Assembly: GCF_000319305.2 (NCBI RefSeq)
Contig: NZ_AMWJ02000001.1
Span: forward strand, 310,001-374,000
Reading direction: 5' to 3'
DNA length: 64,000 bases
DNA from: Pseudomonas bharatica CSV86
GTDB taxonomy: Bacteria > Pseudomonadota > Gammaproteobacteria > Pseudomonadales > Pseudomonadaceae
Of the stretch, positions 44,615 to 53,140 are shown in pieces (the stretch's first letter is position 1; every line of letters starts with the position of its first letter). The position numbers and the translations under genes are program-made. The notes under the pieces are model-generated. The model was not told where the DNA came from. It saw only the letters and a list, made by a program, of their open reading frames with translations, and ran no database searches.

Positions 44615-45517
44615 ATGGAACTGCATGACCTGGATTTAAACCTGCTGGTAGTATTCAACCAGTTGATGGTCGACAAGCGTGTCTCTATCGTCGCGCAAAG
44701 CCTAGGCCTAACCCAACCTGCCGTAAGCAACGCCCTGAAGCGCCTGCGCACCGCACTGCAGGACGAACTATTCGTGCGTACCCACCAAGGCATGGAGCCT
44801 ACGCCCTATGCTGCACATTTAGCTGAGCCTATCGCCCATGCCATGCACAGTCTGCGCGAAGCGCTACATCACGAAGAGCGTTTCGATCCTTTAACCAGCG
44901 AGCGTACCTTCACCTTGGCCATGACCGACATTGGTGAGATATATTTCATGCCGCGGTTAATAGATGCGCTCACTCGTAAGGCCCCCCATTGCACAATCAG
45001 CACGGTACGCGGCAGCTCGGTGAGTTTGGGACAGTCGTTACTAGACGGTACAGTAGATTTGGCCGTAGGCCTGCTACCCAACCTACAGGCCGGCTTCTTA
45101 CAGCGTCGGCTTCTCCATAACCGCTACGTGTGCTTGTGCCGTAAGAACCACCCGGCCACCAGAGAGCCACTGACCTTGGAGCGCTTCTGTGCCTACAGCC
45201 ATATACGTGTCATCGCCGCCAGCACTGGCCACGGCGAAGTAGATTCCCATATGGCGCGAGCTGGCATCCGGCGGGACATTCGCCTAGAGGTTCCGCACTT
45301 CGTCGCCGTCGGCCATATCCTCCAGCATACGGAGCTACTCGCCACCGTACCTGAGCGCTTCGCTGACTGCTGTGTAGAGCCCTTCGGTTTGAGCGTGCTG
45401 CCAATCCCCATCGACCTACCAGAAATCCCCATTAACATGTTCTGGCACGCAAAATATCACAAGGACCTAGCCAACATCTGGTTGCGACAACTGATGTTCG
45501 AGCTGTTTTCGGATTGA
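44615..45517 (+). CDS. nahR: LysR-type activator NahR
   Basis: 300 residues. N-terminal HTH at about 1-65 with DLNLLVVFNQLMVDKRVSIV and LTQPAVSNALKRLR, followed by the ligand-binding domain. NahR activates both the upper and lower nah operons in response to salicylate. It is divergent from nahG over 155 bp holding the palindromic site described. No truncation. Downstream begins the IS-rich segment, so it is the rightmost intact gene of the lower cluster. Confidence 0.93.
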   Translation: MELHDLDLNLLVVFNQLMVDKRVSIVAQSLGLTQPAVSNALKRLRTALQDELFVRTHQGMEPTPYAAHLAEPIAHAMHSLREALHHEERFDPLTSERTFTLAMTDIGEIYFMPRLIDALTRKAPHCTISTVRGSSVSLGQSLLDGTVDLAVGLLPNLQAGFLQRRLLHNRYVCLCRKNHPATREPLTLERFCAYSHIRVIAASTGHGEVDSHMARAGIRRDIRLEVPHFVAVGHILQHTELLATVPERFADCCVEPFGLSVLPIPIDLPEIPINMFWHAKYHKDLANIWLRQLMFELFSD

Positions 45518-45572
45518 GTGACAATCCGGGGTGATCGATACGTAAGCGTACGCCGAACTCACCTTGCGTGAT

Positions 45573-45840
45573 TCAGGCAGGTACCCACTGATGCGGCAGC
45601 AGTTGGCCGATCTTACTGGCCCGCTGCGTAGGCAGTCGTGTCAGCACGTCCTTGAGATAGGCATACGGATCATGTCCGTTCATGCGGGCCGACTGGATCA
45701 GGCTCATGATCGCCGCCGCTCGTTTGCCGCTGCGTAGCGACCCGGCAAACAACCAGTTCGATGGACTTGCCCCTACCAAACCGGACACCAACTCCCCGTT
45801 GATGCTACTGCCAAGCGCCTGAATTCCCTCGGCGAGCGAT
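45573..45840 (-). pseudogene. IS66 TnpC C-terminal remnant
   Basis: Minus-strand frame reads NWLFAGSLRSGKRAAAIMSL and GHDPYAYLKDVLTRLPT, the conserved C-terminus of IS66 TnpC. Upstream residues no longer match, so only about 60-70 codons survive. It differs from the TnpC at 50718-52278 and hence is from another IS66 member. Confidence 0.75.
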
Positions 45841-46124
45841 ATTTCAAAGCGCTGTGCGGATGCTGCTCGTTCTAATCAACATAAGCAGCCTCGACAAGGC
45901 CGCGACGTTAGCCCAGGTGGGTCAGTTTTACATCGGCCTTGACACATGCAGCTGCATACTTTCCCCTCAATATTCATGCCGGCGATGATATCTATACAAA
46001 TTCGCTTATTTACTTATATAACAGCCTTCTCTATTTTTCACCCAACGGCATCATTAATGGGAGCGTGGTCAGAGCGGGCTCTCACGCCACGGCATGAGAC
46101 GCTGCAACTCACCGCCCCTGTTAA
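45841..46124. other. AT-rich spacer before IS5 copy A, no gene seen
   Basis: 284 bp, notably AT-rich around 45990-46050 compared with neighbours. No supported coding sequence. It may hold junk left by successive IS events. Confidence 0.3.
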
Positions 46125-47316
46125 GGAAACTCTGAAGAAGACTTCCTGATTTGGCAAAATGCCCAGACTCTCCACCCGCCCGAGTTTCCGATGAAGCAGA
46201 TGACCTTCGCCGACGCCGAGTACGCCGGTAAGCGCAAGCAGACCCGCAAGGAATTGTTCCTGATCGAGATGGATCGGGTTGTGCCATGGAAGGGTTTGAT
46301 TGCCTTGATCGAGCCGTATTACCCCAAGGGCGAAGGCGGCCGACCCGCCTATCCGCTGATGGCGATGCTGCGCGTACATCTGATGCAAAACTGGTTCGGC
46401 TACAGCGATCCGGCGATGGAGGAAGCGCTGTACGAGACCACCATCCTGCGTCAGTTCGCCGGGTTGAGACTGGAGCGCATTCCGGACGAGACCACCATCC
46501 TCAATTTCCGCCGGCTGCTGGAGAAGCGTGAGTTGGCGGCCGGTATCCTTGGCGTGATCAATGGCTACCTGGGAGATCGCGGCCTGTCGCTGCGCCAAGG
46601 CACCATCGTCGATGCCACGCTGATCAATGCGCCGAGTTCGACCAAGAACAAGGACGGCAAACGCGACCCGGAGATGCACCAGACCAAGAAGGGTAACCAA
46701 TATTACTTCGGCATGAAGGCCCACATCGGAGTGGATGATGAGTCGGGTCTGGTACACAGCGTAGTCGGTACGCCAGCCAACGTGGCGGATGTCACTCAGG
46801 TCGACAAGTTACTGCACGGCGACGAAAACGTCGTTTGCGCCGATGCCGGCTACACGGGCGTCGAAAAGCGCTCCGAACATGAAGGCCGGGCGGTGATCTG
46901 GCAGGTCGCGGCACGCCGCAGCACTTACAAGAAGCTTGGCAAGAGCAGCCCGCTCTACAAAGCCAAGCGCAAGGTCGAGAAGGCCAAGGCGCAGGTGCGG
47001 GCGAAGGTCGAGCACCCGTTTCGGGTGATCAAGCGCCAGTTTGGTTACACCAAAGTTCGCTTTCGAGGGCTGGTGAAGAACACGGCGCAGTTAGTGACGC
47101 TGTTCGCCCTGTCGAACCTGTGGATGGCGCGCCGACATTTACTGGCGAATACAGGAGAGGTGCGCCTGTAATGTGGGAAATGGCCGGCGCGAGGTGCTCG
47201 CGGCGGCTAAAAATCCAGAAAAAATGGATGATTCGATCGTTTTTTAGACGAATCGCCGCTTTTAAAATTGGCAGGGCTGAAGTCAGCCAGAAATACGTGA
47301 CTACTTCAGACCATCC
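46125..47316 (+). mobile_element. IS5-family element, complete copy A
   Basis: 1,192 bp. Imperfect terminal inverted repeats GGAAACTCTGAAGAAG and GGATGGTCTGAAGTAG (inward reading). Adjacent bases are TTAA on the left and TTAT on the right, so the target duplication is imperfect or absent. A GC-rich inverted repeat after the transposase gene (GCGCGAG-GTG-CTCGCGGC type, near 47187) may stop read-through. Parts of the same element recur at 49158-49743, 50100-50254, 52323-52734 and 52766-53042. Confidence 0.88.
46191..47171 (+). CDS. IS5-family transposase
   Basis: 326 residues. N-terminal DUF772-type region with FADAEYAGKRKQTRKELFL and GRPAYPLMAMLRVHLMQNWF. DDE residues lie in GTIVDATLINAPSSTKNKDG (first Asp), VCADAGYTGVEKR (second Asp), and the C-terminal HPFRVIKRQFGYTKVRFRGL with the Y-(2)-R-(3)-E-like region. 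Intact, so this copy could mobilise the others. Confidence 0.93.
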   Translation: MKQMTFADAEYAGKRKQTRKELFLIEMDRVVPWKGLIALIEPYYPKGEGGRPAYPLMAMLRVHLMQNWFGYSDPAMEEALYETTILRQFAGLRLERIPDETTILNFRRLLEKRELAAGILGVINGYLGDRGLSLRQGTIVDATLINAPSSTKNKDGKRDPEMHQTKKGNQYYFGMKAHIGVDDESGLVHSVVGTPANVADVTQVDKLLHGDENVVCADAGYTGVEKRSEHEGRAVIWQVAARRSTYKKLGKSSPLYKAKRKVEKAKAQVRAKVEHPFRVIKRQFGYTKVRFRGLVKNTAQLVTLFALSNLWMARRHLLANTGEVRL

Positions 47317-47338
47317 TTATAAGAAAGAGATAATAATT

Positions 47339-48589
47339 ATGAATGAAAAAGAAACCAATAAAATACGCCGCATTGCTGTGGTCGGTGGCGGCATCGGTGG
47401 CTTGACCTTTGCGATTGCGATGCGCCACCACGGTATCGACGTTGATATATACGAGCAAGCGGAGGAGTTGCGTGAGGTGGGTGCCGCGGTCGCATTATCC
47501 GCCAATGCCACGCGTTTTTATTATAACCACTGGGGTTTGGGCGAGGAGTTTGACGAGGCTGCGTTTGAAATCTCTGCTTTGATCTACCGGGACGGAAAGA
47601 CTGGCCGTGAAATCGGCAGGCACGCCGGCGGGCTGGCGTATCGAGACCTTTTCGGCGGCCCATATCTCGGCATCCACCGGGCCGAGTTGCAACGAATCCT
47701 CTCCACCAAGGTGGGTATGGAACGCATCCACCTGAATAAACGCCTAGTAAATATCGATGACACTGGCGAACAGGTAGTGTTACATTTTAAGGATGGCAGC
47801 AAAGCGGAAGCCGATATAGTCATCGGTGCTGACGGGATGCGTTCCACCGTACGGAATTTGATGCTCGGCTATGAAGATTACATATACGCGGGGTACACAG
47901 CATTTCGTGGGATTGTTCCAATCGATAAAATACCGAGCATGCCTGATCCGACCGCTATTCAATTCTGGATGGGTGAGTCCGGCCACTGTCTTCACTACCC
48001 GATCGGCGGAGACAGAAAAGGAGACATCAATTTCTTTCTCGTAGAGCGCACTCCGACGACTTGGCCACTAAAACAGTCGACTGCGCCTACAGACGACGGT
48101 GAACAGCTACGCCTCTTCAAGGACTGGCATCCTGCTCTCGTCGAGATGATCGCTTCTAACACCTTGAAGACAGTAAATCAGCGATGGGGAATGGTTTATC
48201 GTATGACCCTTGGCCGCTGGAGCAAAGGTCGGGTAACGCTGCTCGGTGATGCTGCACATTCCCTAGTACCGCACCATGGACAGGGTGCCAACCAGTCGAT
48301 CGAGGATGCCGTGGTCCTTGCTGACTGCATTGCCGCTGCGGGTTCCGCGTCGATTGCAGAAACCTTTGAACGTTACGAGCGACTGCGTCGTGGCCGGGCG
48401 CGCAAAGTTGTGTATGCGTCCGTGACCACTGGCGATATGTTGCACTTGCCACCGGGTGAAGAGAGGGATCGGCGCGATGCACGTCTTGCATCTCATGATG
48501 CCATGGTGCATCACCTCGATTGGATCCACGGCTTCGATGCTAGCGATCTCAACGAGCCGGATGAACGCCAGGGCGGCACCTGGTTGTGA
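47339..48589 (+). CDS. nahW: Second FAD monooxygenase, salicylate-hydroxylase-like (candidate NahW)
   Basis: 416 residues from the ATG at 47339, with AAAGAGA about ten bases upstream. FAD motif IAVVGGGIGGLTFAIAM (about 12-28), DG motif VIGADGMRSTVRN and GD motif LLGDAAHSLVPHHGQGANQS. Only distantly similar to NahG in the same window. P. stutzeri AN10 is known to carry a second salicylate hydroxylase, NahW, close to the nahG operon, and this gene fits in place and family. A hydroxybenzoate hydroxylase is the alternative. It begins 23 bp after an IS5 copy. Confidence 0.72.
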   Translation: MNEKETNKIRRIAVVGGGIGGLTFAIAMRHHGIDVDIYEQAEELREVGAAVALSANATRFYYNHWGLGEEFDEAAFEISALIYRDGKTGREIGRHAGGLAYRDLFGGPYLGIHRAELQRILSTKVGMERIHLNKRLVNIDDTGEQVVLHFKDGSKAEADIVIGADGMRSTVRNLMLGYEDYIYAGYTAFRGIVPIDKIPSMPDPTAIQFWMGESGHCLHYPIGGDRKGDINFFLVERTPTTWPLKQSTAPTDDGEQLRLFKDWHPALVEMIASNTLKTVNQRWGMVYRMTLGRWSKGRVTLLGDAAHSLVPHHGQGANQSIEDAVVLADCIAAAGSASIAETFERYERLRRGRARKVVYASVTTGDMLHLPPGEERDRRDARLASHDAMVHHLDWIHGFDASDLNEPDERQGGTWL

Positions 48590-49157
48590 TGCGGGCTTTC
48601 TACGTCACCTCGGAATGTAATTTACCGTAGAAGACCTGTGGTGCAATGCTACTCACCTAAGCGGAGCAGCATTGCGATTAACCGGGAAGCGAGTTGTGGA
48701 AATCTTTACCATCCTGGGTCTTGATGGCCTAAGCCTCTTGGGGCACCTCTAAAAACACTCATCCGGACTGAGCCAGGATTCGAAAGTGCAGCTCCTTGGC
48801 ATCCGAACGCCGACTTGGGCGCTCGCAGAGCATCGTGAATGGCCGGTTGCATCACGCAACCGGTGCCCGGTTCAGGTCATTTCCAGCAGGCTCGACACTA
48901 TGACGACGTTTATATGAGGTTCACTTGTGTTAGCCGTACCCGCTCATCCCTAGCTAATCTCCGCCTTGATGCTGGCAGATTCAGTCTGGCCTCGCGGTTC
49001 GACCTACCGAAATATCGGCGGTAACATTGTCCCAGAGCTTCAGACCCGGCTGTTACCGGCCACGCCTGTCTGGGTAGGGAACGAGTGGTGGAACAGTCGG
49101 TTCCGTCGGGCGTTAACCTGCGGAACAGAAACCCATGCGACTTTCGGGTCGCACTGC
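48590..49157. other. Region downstream of nahW, no gene assigned
   Basis: About 570 bp. The first 320 bp contain no open frame of note. From 48910 the minus-strand frame of the truncated IS5 transposase runs on into unrelated sequence with no family resemblance I recognise. The string GGGGCACCTCTAAAAAC near 48740 resembles an IS end, suggesting a further lost element. Confidence 0.35.
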
Positions 49158-49743
49158 CGAAGTAATATTGGTTACCCTTCTTGGTCTGGTGCATCTCCGG
49201 GTCGCGTTTGCCGTCCTTGTTCTTGGTCGAACTCGGCACATTGATCAGCGTGGCATCGACGATGGTGCCTTGGCGCAGCGACAGGCCGCGATCTCCCAGG
49301 TAGCCATTGATCATGCCAAGGATACCGGCCGCCAACTCATGCTTCTCCAGCAGCCGGCGGAAATTGAGGATGGTGGTCTCGTCAGGAATGCGCTCCAAGC
49401 TCAACCCGGCGAACTGACGCAGGATGGTGGTCTCGTACAGCGCTTCTTCCATCGCCGGATCGCTGTAGCCGAACCAGTTTTGCATCAGATGTACGCGCAG
49501 CATCGCCATCAGCGGATAGGCGGGTCGGCCGCCTTCGCCCTTGGGGTAATGCGGCTCGATCAAGGCAATCAAACCCTTCCATGGCACAACCCGATCCATC
49601 TCGATCAGGAACAATTCCTTGCGGGTCTGCTTGCGCTTACCGGCGTACTCGGCGTCGGCGAAAGTGATCTGTTTCATCGGAAACTCGGGCGGGTGGAGAG
49701 TCTGGGCATTTTGCCAAATCAGGAAGTCTTCTTCAGAGTTTCC
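49158..49743 (-). mobile_element. IS5-family element, 5' part only (copy B)
   Basis: Same element as copy A in reverse orientation. It runs from the left end GGAAACTC (49743) through the start MKQITFADAEYAGKRKQTRK at 49677 to KKGNQYYFG near 49158, where similarity stops abruptly. A few substitutions separate it from copy A. The second half, including two catalytic residues, is missing. Confidence 0.88.
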
Positions 49744-49744
49744 T

Positions 49745-50099
49745 TAATGAGCTTCCCCCGTTGCCAACCAATGTGCAAGCGGGCTGCGCAAGATCACTGC
49801 CGGTCGTATCGATTGCGGCACTCGGCTTGATCGAGCGTCTCTACGTGCTGTCACCGGACCGCCTATCGCGAAAGTACGCGCACCAGGTTCTTCTCATCGA
49901 GGAACTGTCGGCGTTCGGCGTCGAGGTCGTGATTCCTCAATCACGCCATCGGCGCGACCCCGGAAGAGGCGCTGTTGCTGCAGATGCAGGGCATGATCGC
50001 TGAATACGAGCGCGCCAAGATCATGGAGCGCAATCGTCGCGGCAAGCTTCATGGCGCGAAGCGCGGCAGTGTCAATGTGCTCTCGACGGCGCCCTATGG
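49745..50099 (+). pseudogene. Serine recombinase (resolvase-type) fragment
   Basis: Frame reads LGLIERLYVLSPDRLSRKYA and VLLIEELSAFGVEVV, the conserved recombinase core. After an extra base near 49931 it continues NHAIGATPEEALLLQMQGMI and AEYERAKIMERNRRGK. The catalytic Ser region upstream and all of the C-terminal DNA-binding part are absent. The fragment is fused directly to an IS5 fragment at about 50099. It is the only trace of a site-specific recombinase in the window. Confidence 0.78.
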
Positions 50100-50254
50100 G
50101 TGATCTGGCAGGTCGCGGCACGCCGCAATACTTACAAAAAGCTTGGCAAGAGCAGCCCGCTCTACAAAGCCAAGCGCAAGGTCGAGAAGGCCAAGGCGCA
50201 GGTGCGGGCCAAGGTCGAGCACCCGTTTCGGGTGATCAAGCGCCAGTTTGGTTA
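50100..50254 (+). mobile_element. IS5 fragment, left side of the IS66 insertion (copy X)
   Basis: Matches the transposase segment VIWQVAARR to RVIKRQFG of copy A. It ends with TTTGGTTA at 50247-50254, immediately before the IS66 terminal repeat. The same eight bases recur at 52766-52773, followed by the continuation of the IS5 gene, so this was the original IS66 target site. Confidence 0.88.
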
Positions 50255-50338
50255 GTAAGCGCTCCATAAACCCCATCTTCAAACGAACCGATAGCCAGAC
50301 GATGCTGCGCTCCTGATTTCTTTTCAGGAGCAGCTGCC

Positions 50339-50698
50339 ATGATGCGTCCCGACGCCAAGGTGCAGAAGGTCTATCTCTATCCCAAGCCTGTCGACTTTCG
50401 TAAATCCATCAACGGCCTGGCGGCACTCGTCGAGTTGGATATAAAGGTGGAAGTGTTCAACCCGGTACTGTTCGTGTTCCTCAATCGCAGCCGCAACCAG
50501 GTGAAGATCCTCTATTGGGAGCGTAATGGTTTCTGCCTGTGGCTCAAACGCCTAGAGGCCGAGCGCTTCAAGACCAAGCCCGATGCCGGCGATGAGCCCA
50601 TCGAGCTGACGGTCGACGAATTGAACTGGCTGCTCGACGGCATCGACCTCTGGCGAAACCGCCCTCATCAAGTCCTGACGCCGCGTTACGTGGCCTGA
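50339..50698 (+). CDS. tnpB: IS66 Orf2 family protein TnpB
   Basis: 119 residues. Family signature YLYPKPVDFRKSINGLAALV and VKILYWERNGFCLWLKRLE. TnpB is an accessory protein required for IS66 transposition, function not well defined. It lies 19 bp before tnpC. Intact. Confidence 0.92.
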   Translation: MMRPDAKVQKVYLYPKPVDFRKSINGLAALVELDIKVEVFNPVLFVFLNRSRNQVKILYWERNGFCLWLKRLEAERFKTKPDAGDEPIELTVDELNWLLDGIDLWRNRPHQVLTPRYVA

Positions 50699-50717
50699 GC
50701 CGGTATAATCCACGGCC

Positions 50718-52278
50718 ATGATTGCCGTGCCCGATACCCTTCCTGACGATCCCGACGCGCTCAAACAGTTGCTGTCGCAAGTGTTGCTGGCACGTCAATC
50801 TGATCTGAACAAAATCAGTCAACTTCAGGAACAGGTCGCTCTGCTGCGCCACAAACTGTTCTCGCCGAAGTCAGAGCGCAGCCCCGAGGATGCGCGACTC
50901 GCCGCAGTTGGCCATGTTCAACGAGGCCGAAGAGCTGGTCGAAGAGGGTGCTTGCACTGACGAGCCAGGCGGTGATGGAGCTGAGGCAGAAGAGGTTATG
51001 GTGCCGCTCAAGCGCCGTGGCAAGCGCAAGCCGCTGCCGGCCAAGCTACCGCGTATTGACGTCATTCACGAACTGCCCGAGCACGCGCTGACCTGCGAGT
51101 GCGGCTGCCGCAAGCAGGCCATCGGCGAAGAAACCAGCGAGCAGCTGGAGATCATCCCGATGCAGGTGCGGGTGATCCGCCATATCCGCAAGACCTATGC
51201 CTGCAAGGCCTGCGAAGCGGCACCGGTCACCGCCGACAAGCCAGCCCAGCTGATCGAGAAAAGCCTGGCCAGCCCCAGCGTGCTGGCGATGCTGCTGGCC
51301 ACCAAGTACGCCGACGGCATCCCGCTGTACCGCTTCGAGAGGATGCTCAGCCGGCACGGCATCGACATCTCTCGCCAGACCCTGGCGCGCTGGGTAATCC
51401 AGTGCGGCGAACAGCTGCAACCCGTGATCAACCTGATGCGCGACCGGCTGCTCGACTACCCGGTGCTGCACTGCGACGAAACCCGGCTGCAGGTACTGCA
51501 TGAGCCGGGTCGTGACCCCACCACGCAATCCTGGATGTGGGTGCAAAGCGGTGGGCCACCCGACAAACCGGTGATCCTGTTCGACTACTCATCCAGCCGT
51601 GCGCAGGAAGTACCGCTGCGCCTGCTCGCAGGCTACCGCGGCTACCTGATGACTGACGACTATGCCGGCTACAACGCCGTGGCCGCACAAGAGGGCATCG
51701 AACGCCTGGCCTGCTGGGCGCATGCGCGACGCAAGTTCGTCGAAGCACAGAAGGTGCAGCCCAAGGGCAAGACCGGGCGCGCCGACATCGTGCTGAACCT
51801 GATCAATAAGCTTTACGGCATCGAGCGTGAGCTGAAAGAAGCCGACGACAGCGGGCGCCTCGCCGCCCGCCAGCAGCGCAGCCGACCGATCATCGACCAA
51901 CTTAAGACCTGGCTGGACAAGACCCAACCACAGGTCGCCGGACAGACCGCCCTGGGCAAGGCGGTGAACTACCTGGCCAGCAACTGGAGCCGCTTGGTGC
52001 GCTACCTCGAAGGCGGCCACCTGCCAATCGACAACAACCGCGCCGAGAACGCCATCCGCCCGTTCGTCATCGGCCGCAAGAACTGGCTGTTCAGCGACAC
52101 CCCGAAAGGCGCCAGGGCCAGCGCGCAGATCTACAGCCTGATCGAAACCGCCAAGGCCAACGGCCAGGAACCTTACGCCTGGCTGCGCCACATCCTCGAA
52201 CGCCTGCCGACCGCCAGCAGCGTAGACGACTGCGAAGCACTGCTGCCATGGAACTGCTCGCCAGCAACTGCATCCTGA
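50718..52278 (+). pseudogene. tnpC: IS66 transposase TnpC, single-base insertion
   Basis: N-terminal coiled-coil [19 protein letters not shown] runs in one frame from 50718. An extra base near 50891-50896 (GATGCGCGACTCG) shifts to [18 protein letters not shown] and the rest, which is open to 52278. The catalytic part is complete: [20 protein letters not shown] and [19 protein letters not shown] restart at [10 protein letters not shown] (50890) would yield 462 residues without the N-terminal zipper. Family length about 510. Possibly inactive. Confidence 0.85.
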
Positions 52279-52322
52279 CTTGCGAACCTTGTTAGCGGTA
52301 GGTGGGTTTATGGAGCGCTTAC

Positions 52323-52734
52323 GTCGCGGCACGCCGCAGCACTTACAAGAAGCTTGGCAAGAGCAGCCCGCTCTACAAAGCCAAGCGCAAGGTCGAGAAG
52401 GCCAAGGCGCAGGTGCGGGCGAAGGTCGAGCACCCGTTTCGGGTGATCAAGCGCCAGTTTGGTTACACCAAAGTTCGCTTTCGAGGGCTGGTGAAGAACA
52501 CGGCGCAGTTGGTGACGCTGTTCGCCCTGTCGAACCTGTGGATGGCGCGCCGACATTTACTGGCGAATACAGGAGAGGTGCGCCTGTAATGCGGGAAATG
52601 GCCGCCGCGAGGTGCTCGCGGCGGCTAAAAACCCAGAAAGAATGGATGATTCGATCGTTTTTTAGACGAATCGCCGCTTTTGAAATTGGCAGGGCTGAAG
52701 TCAGCCAGAAATACGTGACTACTTCAGACCGTCC
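52323..52734 (+). mobile_element. IS5 fragment, 3' part (copy Y)
   Basis: Starts inside the IS5 transposase at the codons for VAARRSTYKKLG, runs to its normal end GEVRL at about 52589 and on to the right terminal repeat ending GACCGTCC at 52734. TTAG follows, consistent with an IS5 target duplication. A near-perfect hairpin (GCCGCCGCGAG-GTG-CTCGCGGCGGC arms) lies at about 52599-52625. Confidence 0.85.
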
Positions 52735-52765
52735 TTAGCGGTAGGTGGGTTTATGGAGCGCTTAC
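52735..52765 (+). mobile_element. IS66 right-end tip
   Basis: 31 bp identical to the last 31 bp of the IS66 element at 52292-52322 (TTAGCGGTAGGTGGG onward to GCGCTTAC). It is followed by TTTGGTTA, the second copy of the IS66 target duplication. Confidence 0.88.
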
Positions 52766-53042
52766 TTTGGTTACACCAAAGTTCGCTTTCGAGGGCTGGT
52801 GAAGAACACGGCGCAGTTGGTGACGCTGTTCGCCCTGTCGAACCTGTGGATGGCGCGCCGACATTTACTGGCGAATACAGGAGAGGTGCGCCTGTAATGC
52901 GGGAAATGGCCGCCGCGAGGTGCTCGCGGCGGCTAAAAATCCAGAAAGAATGGATGATTCGATCGTTTTTTAGACGAATCGCCGCTTTTAAAATTGGCAG
53001 GGCTGAAGTCAGCCAGAAATACGTGACTACTTCAGACCATCC
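52766..53042 (+). mobile_element. IS5 fragment, right side of the IS66 insertion (copy X)
   Basis: Begins TTTGGTTACACC, exactly where the copy-X fragment at 50100-50254 left off, and runs to the IS5 right end GACCATCC at 53042. Together the two halves form one IS5 3' region interrupted by the IS66 nest. Confidence 0.88.
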
Positions 53043-53140
53043 TAGTCAACCAGATCGCTATTGCCCCGAAGATCGAGCCAACAAAGACAGCGGCTAAAAT
53101 TAATTAGTACGAACTTCAGATGCTCACGATAGCGATTTAA

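Larger units (their letters stand above)
50255..52322 (+). mobile_element. IS66-family element (tnpB, tnpC), apparent hybrid of two copies
   Basis: 2,068 bp bounded by inverted repeats GTAAGCGCTCCATAAACCC on both ends. It encodes TnpB and a frameshifted TnpC; no tnpA-like gene is seen in the 84 bp before tnpB. The left flank is the IS5 sequence TTTGGTTA and the right flank is a different IS5 position (GTCGCGGC), so the two ends do not share a target duplication. The proper right flank occurs 450 bp further on; see findings. Confidence 0.9.

Noticed and set aside
52300..53042. Closely spaced repeated blocks that might suggest a repeat array or CRISPR-like structure
   Set aside because: The repeats are long, unequal and entirely explained by overlapping pieces of two IS5 copies and an IS66 end.
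52280..53097. Open frames of 95-152 codons across the IS5/IS66 fragments
   Set aside because: They are either the truncated IS5 transposase tail or out-of-frame readings of it; no new gene.
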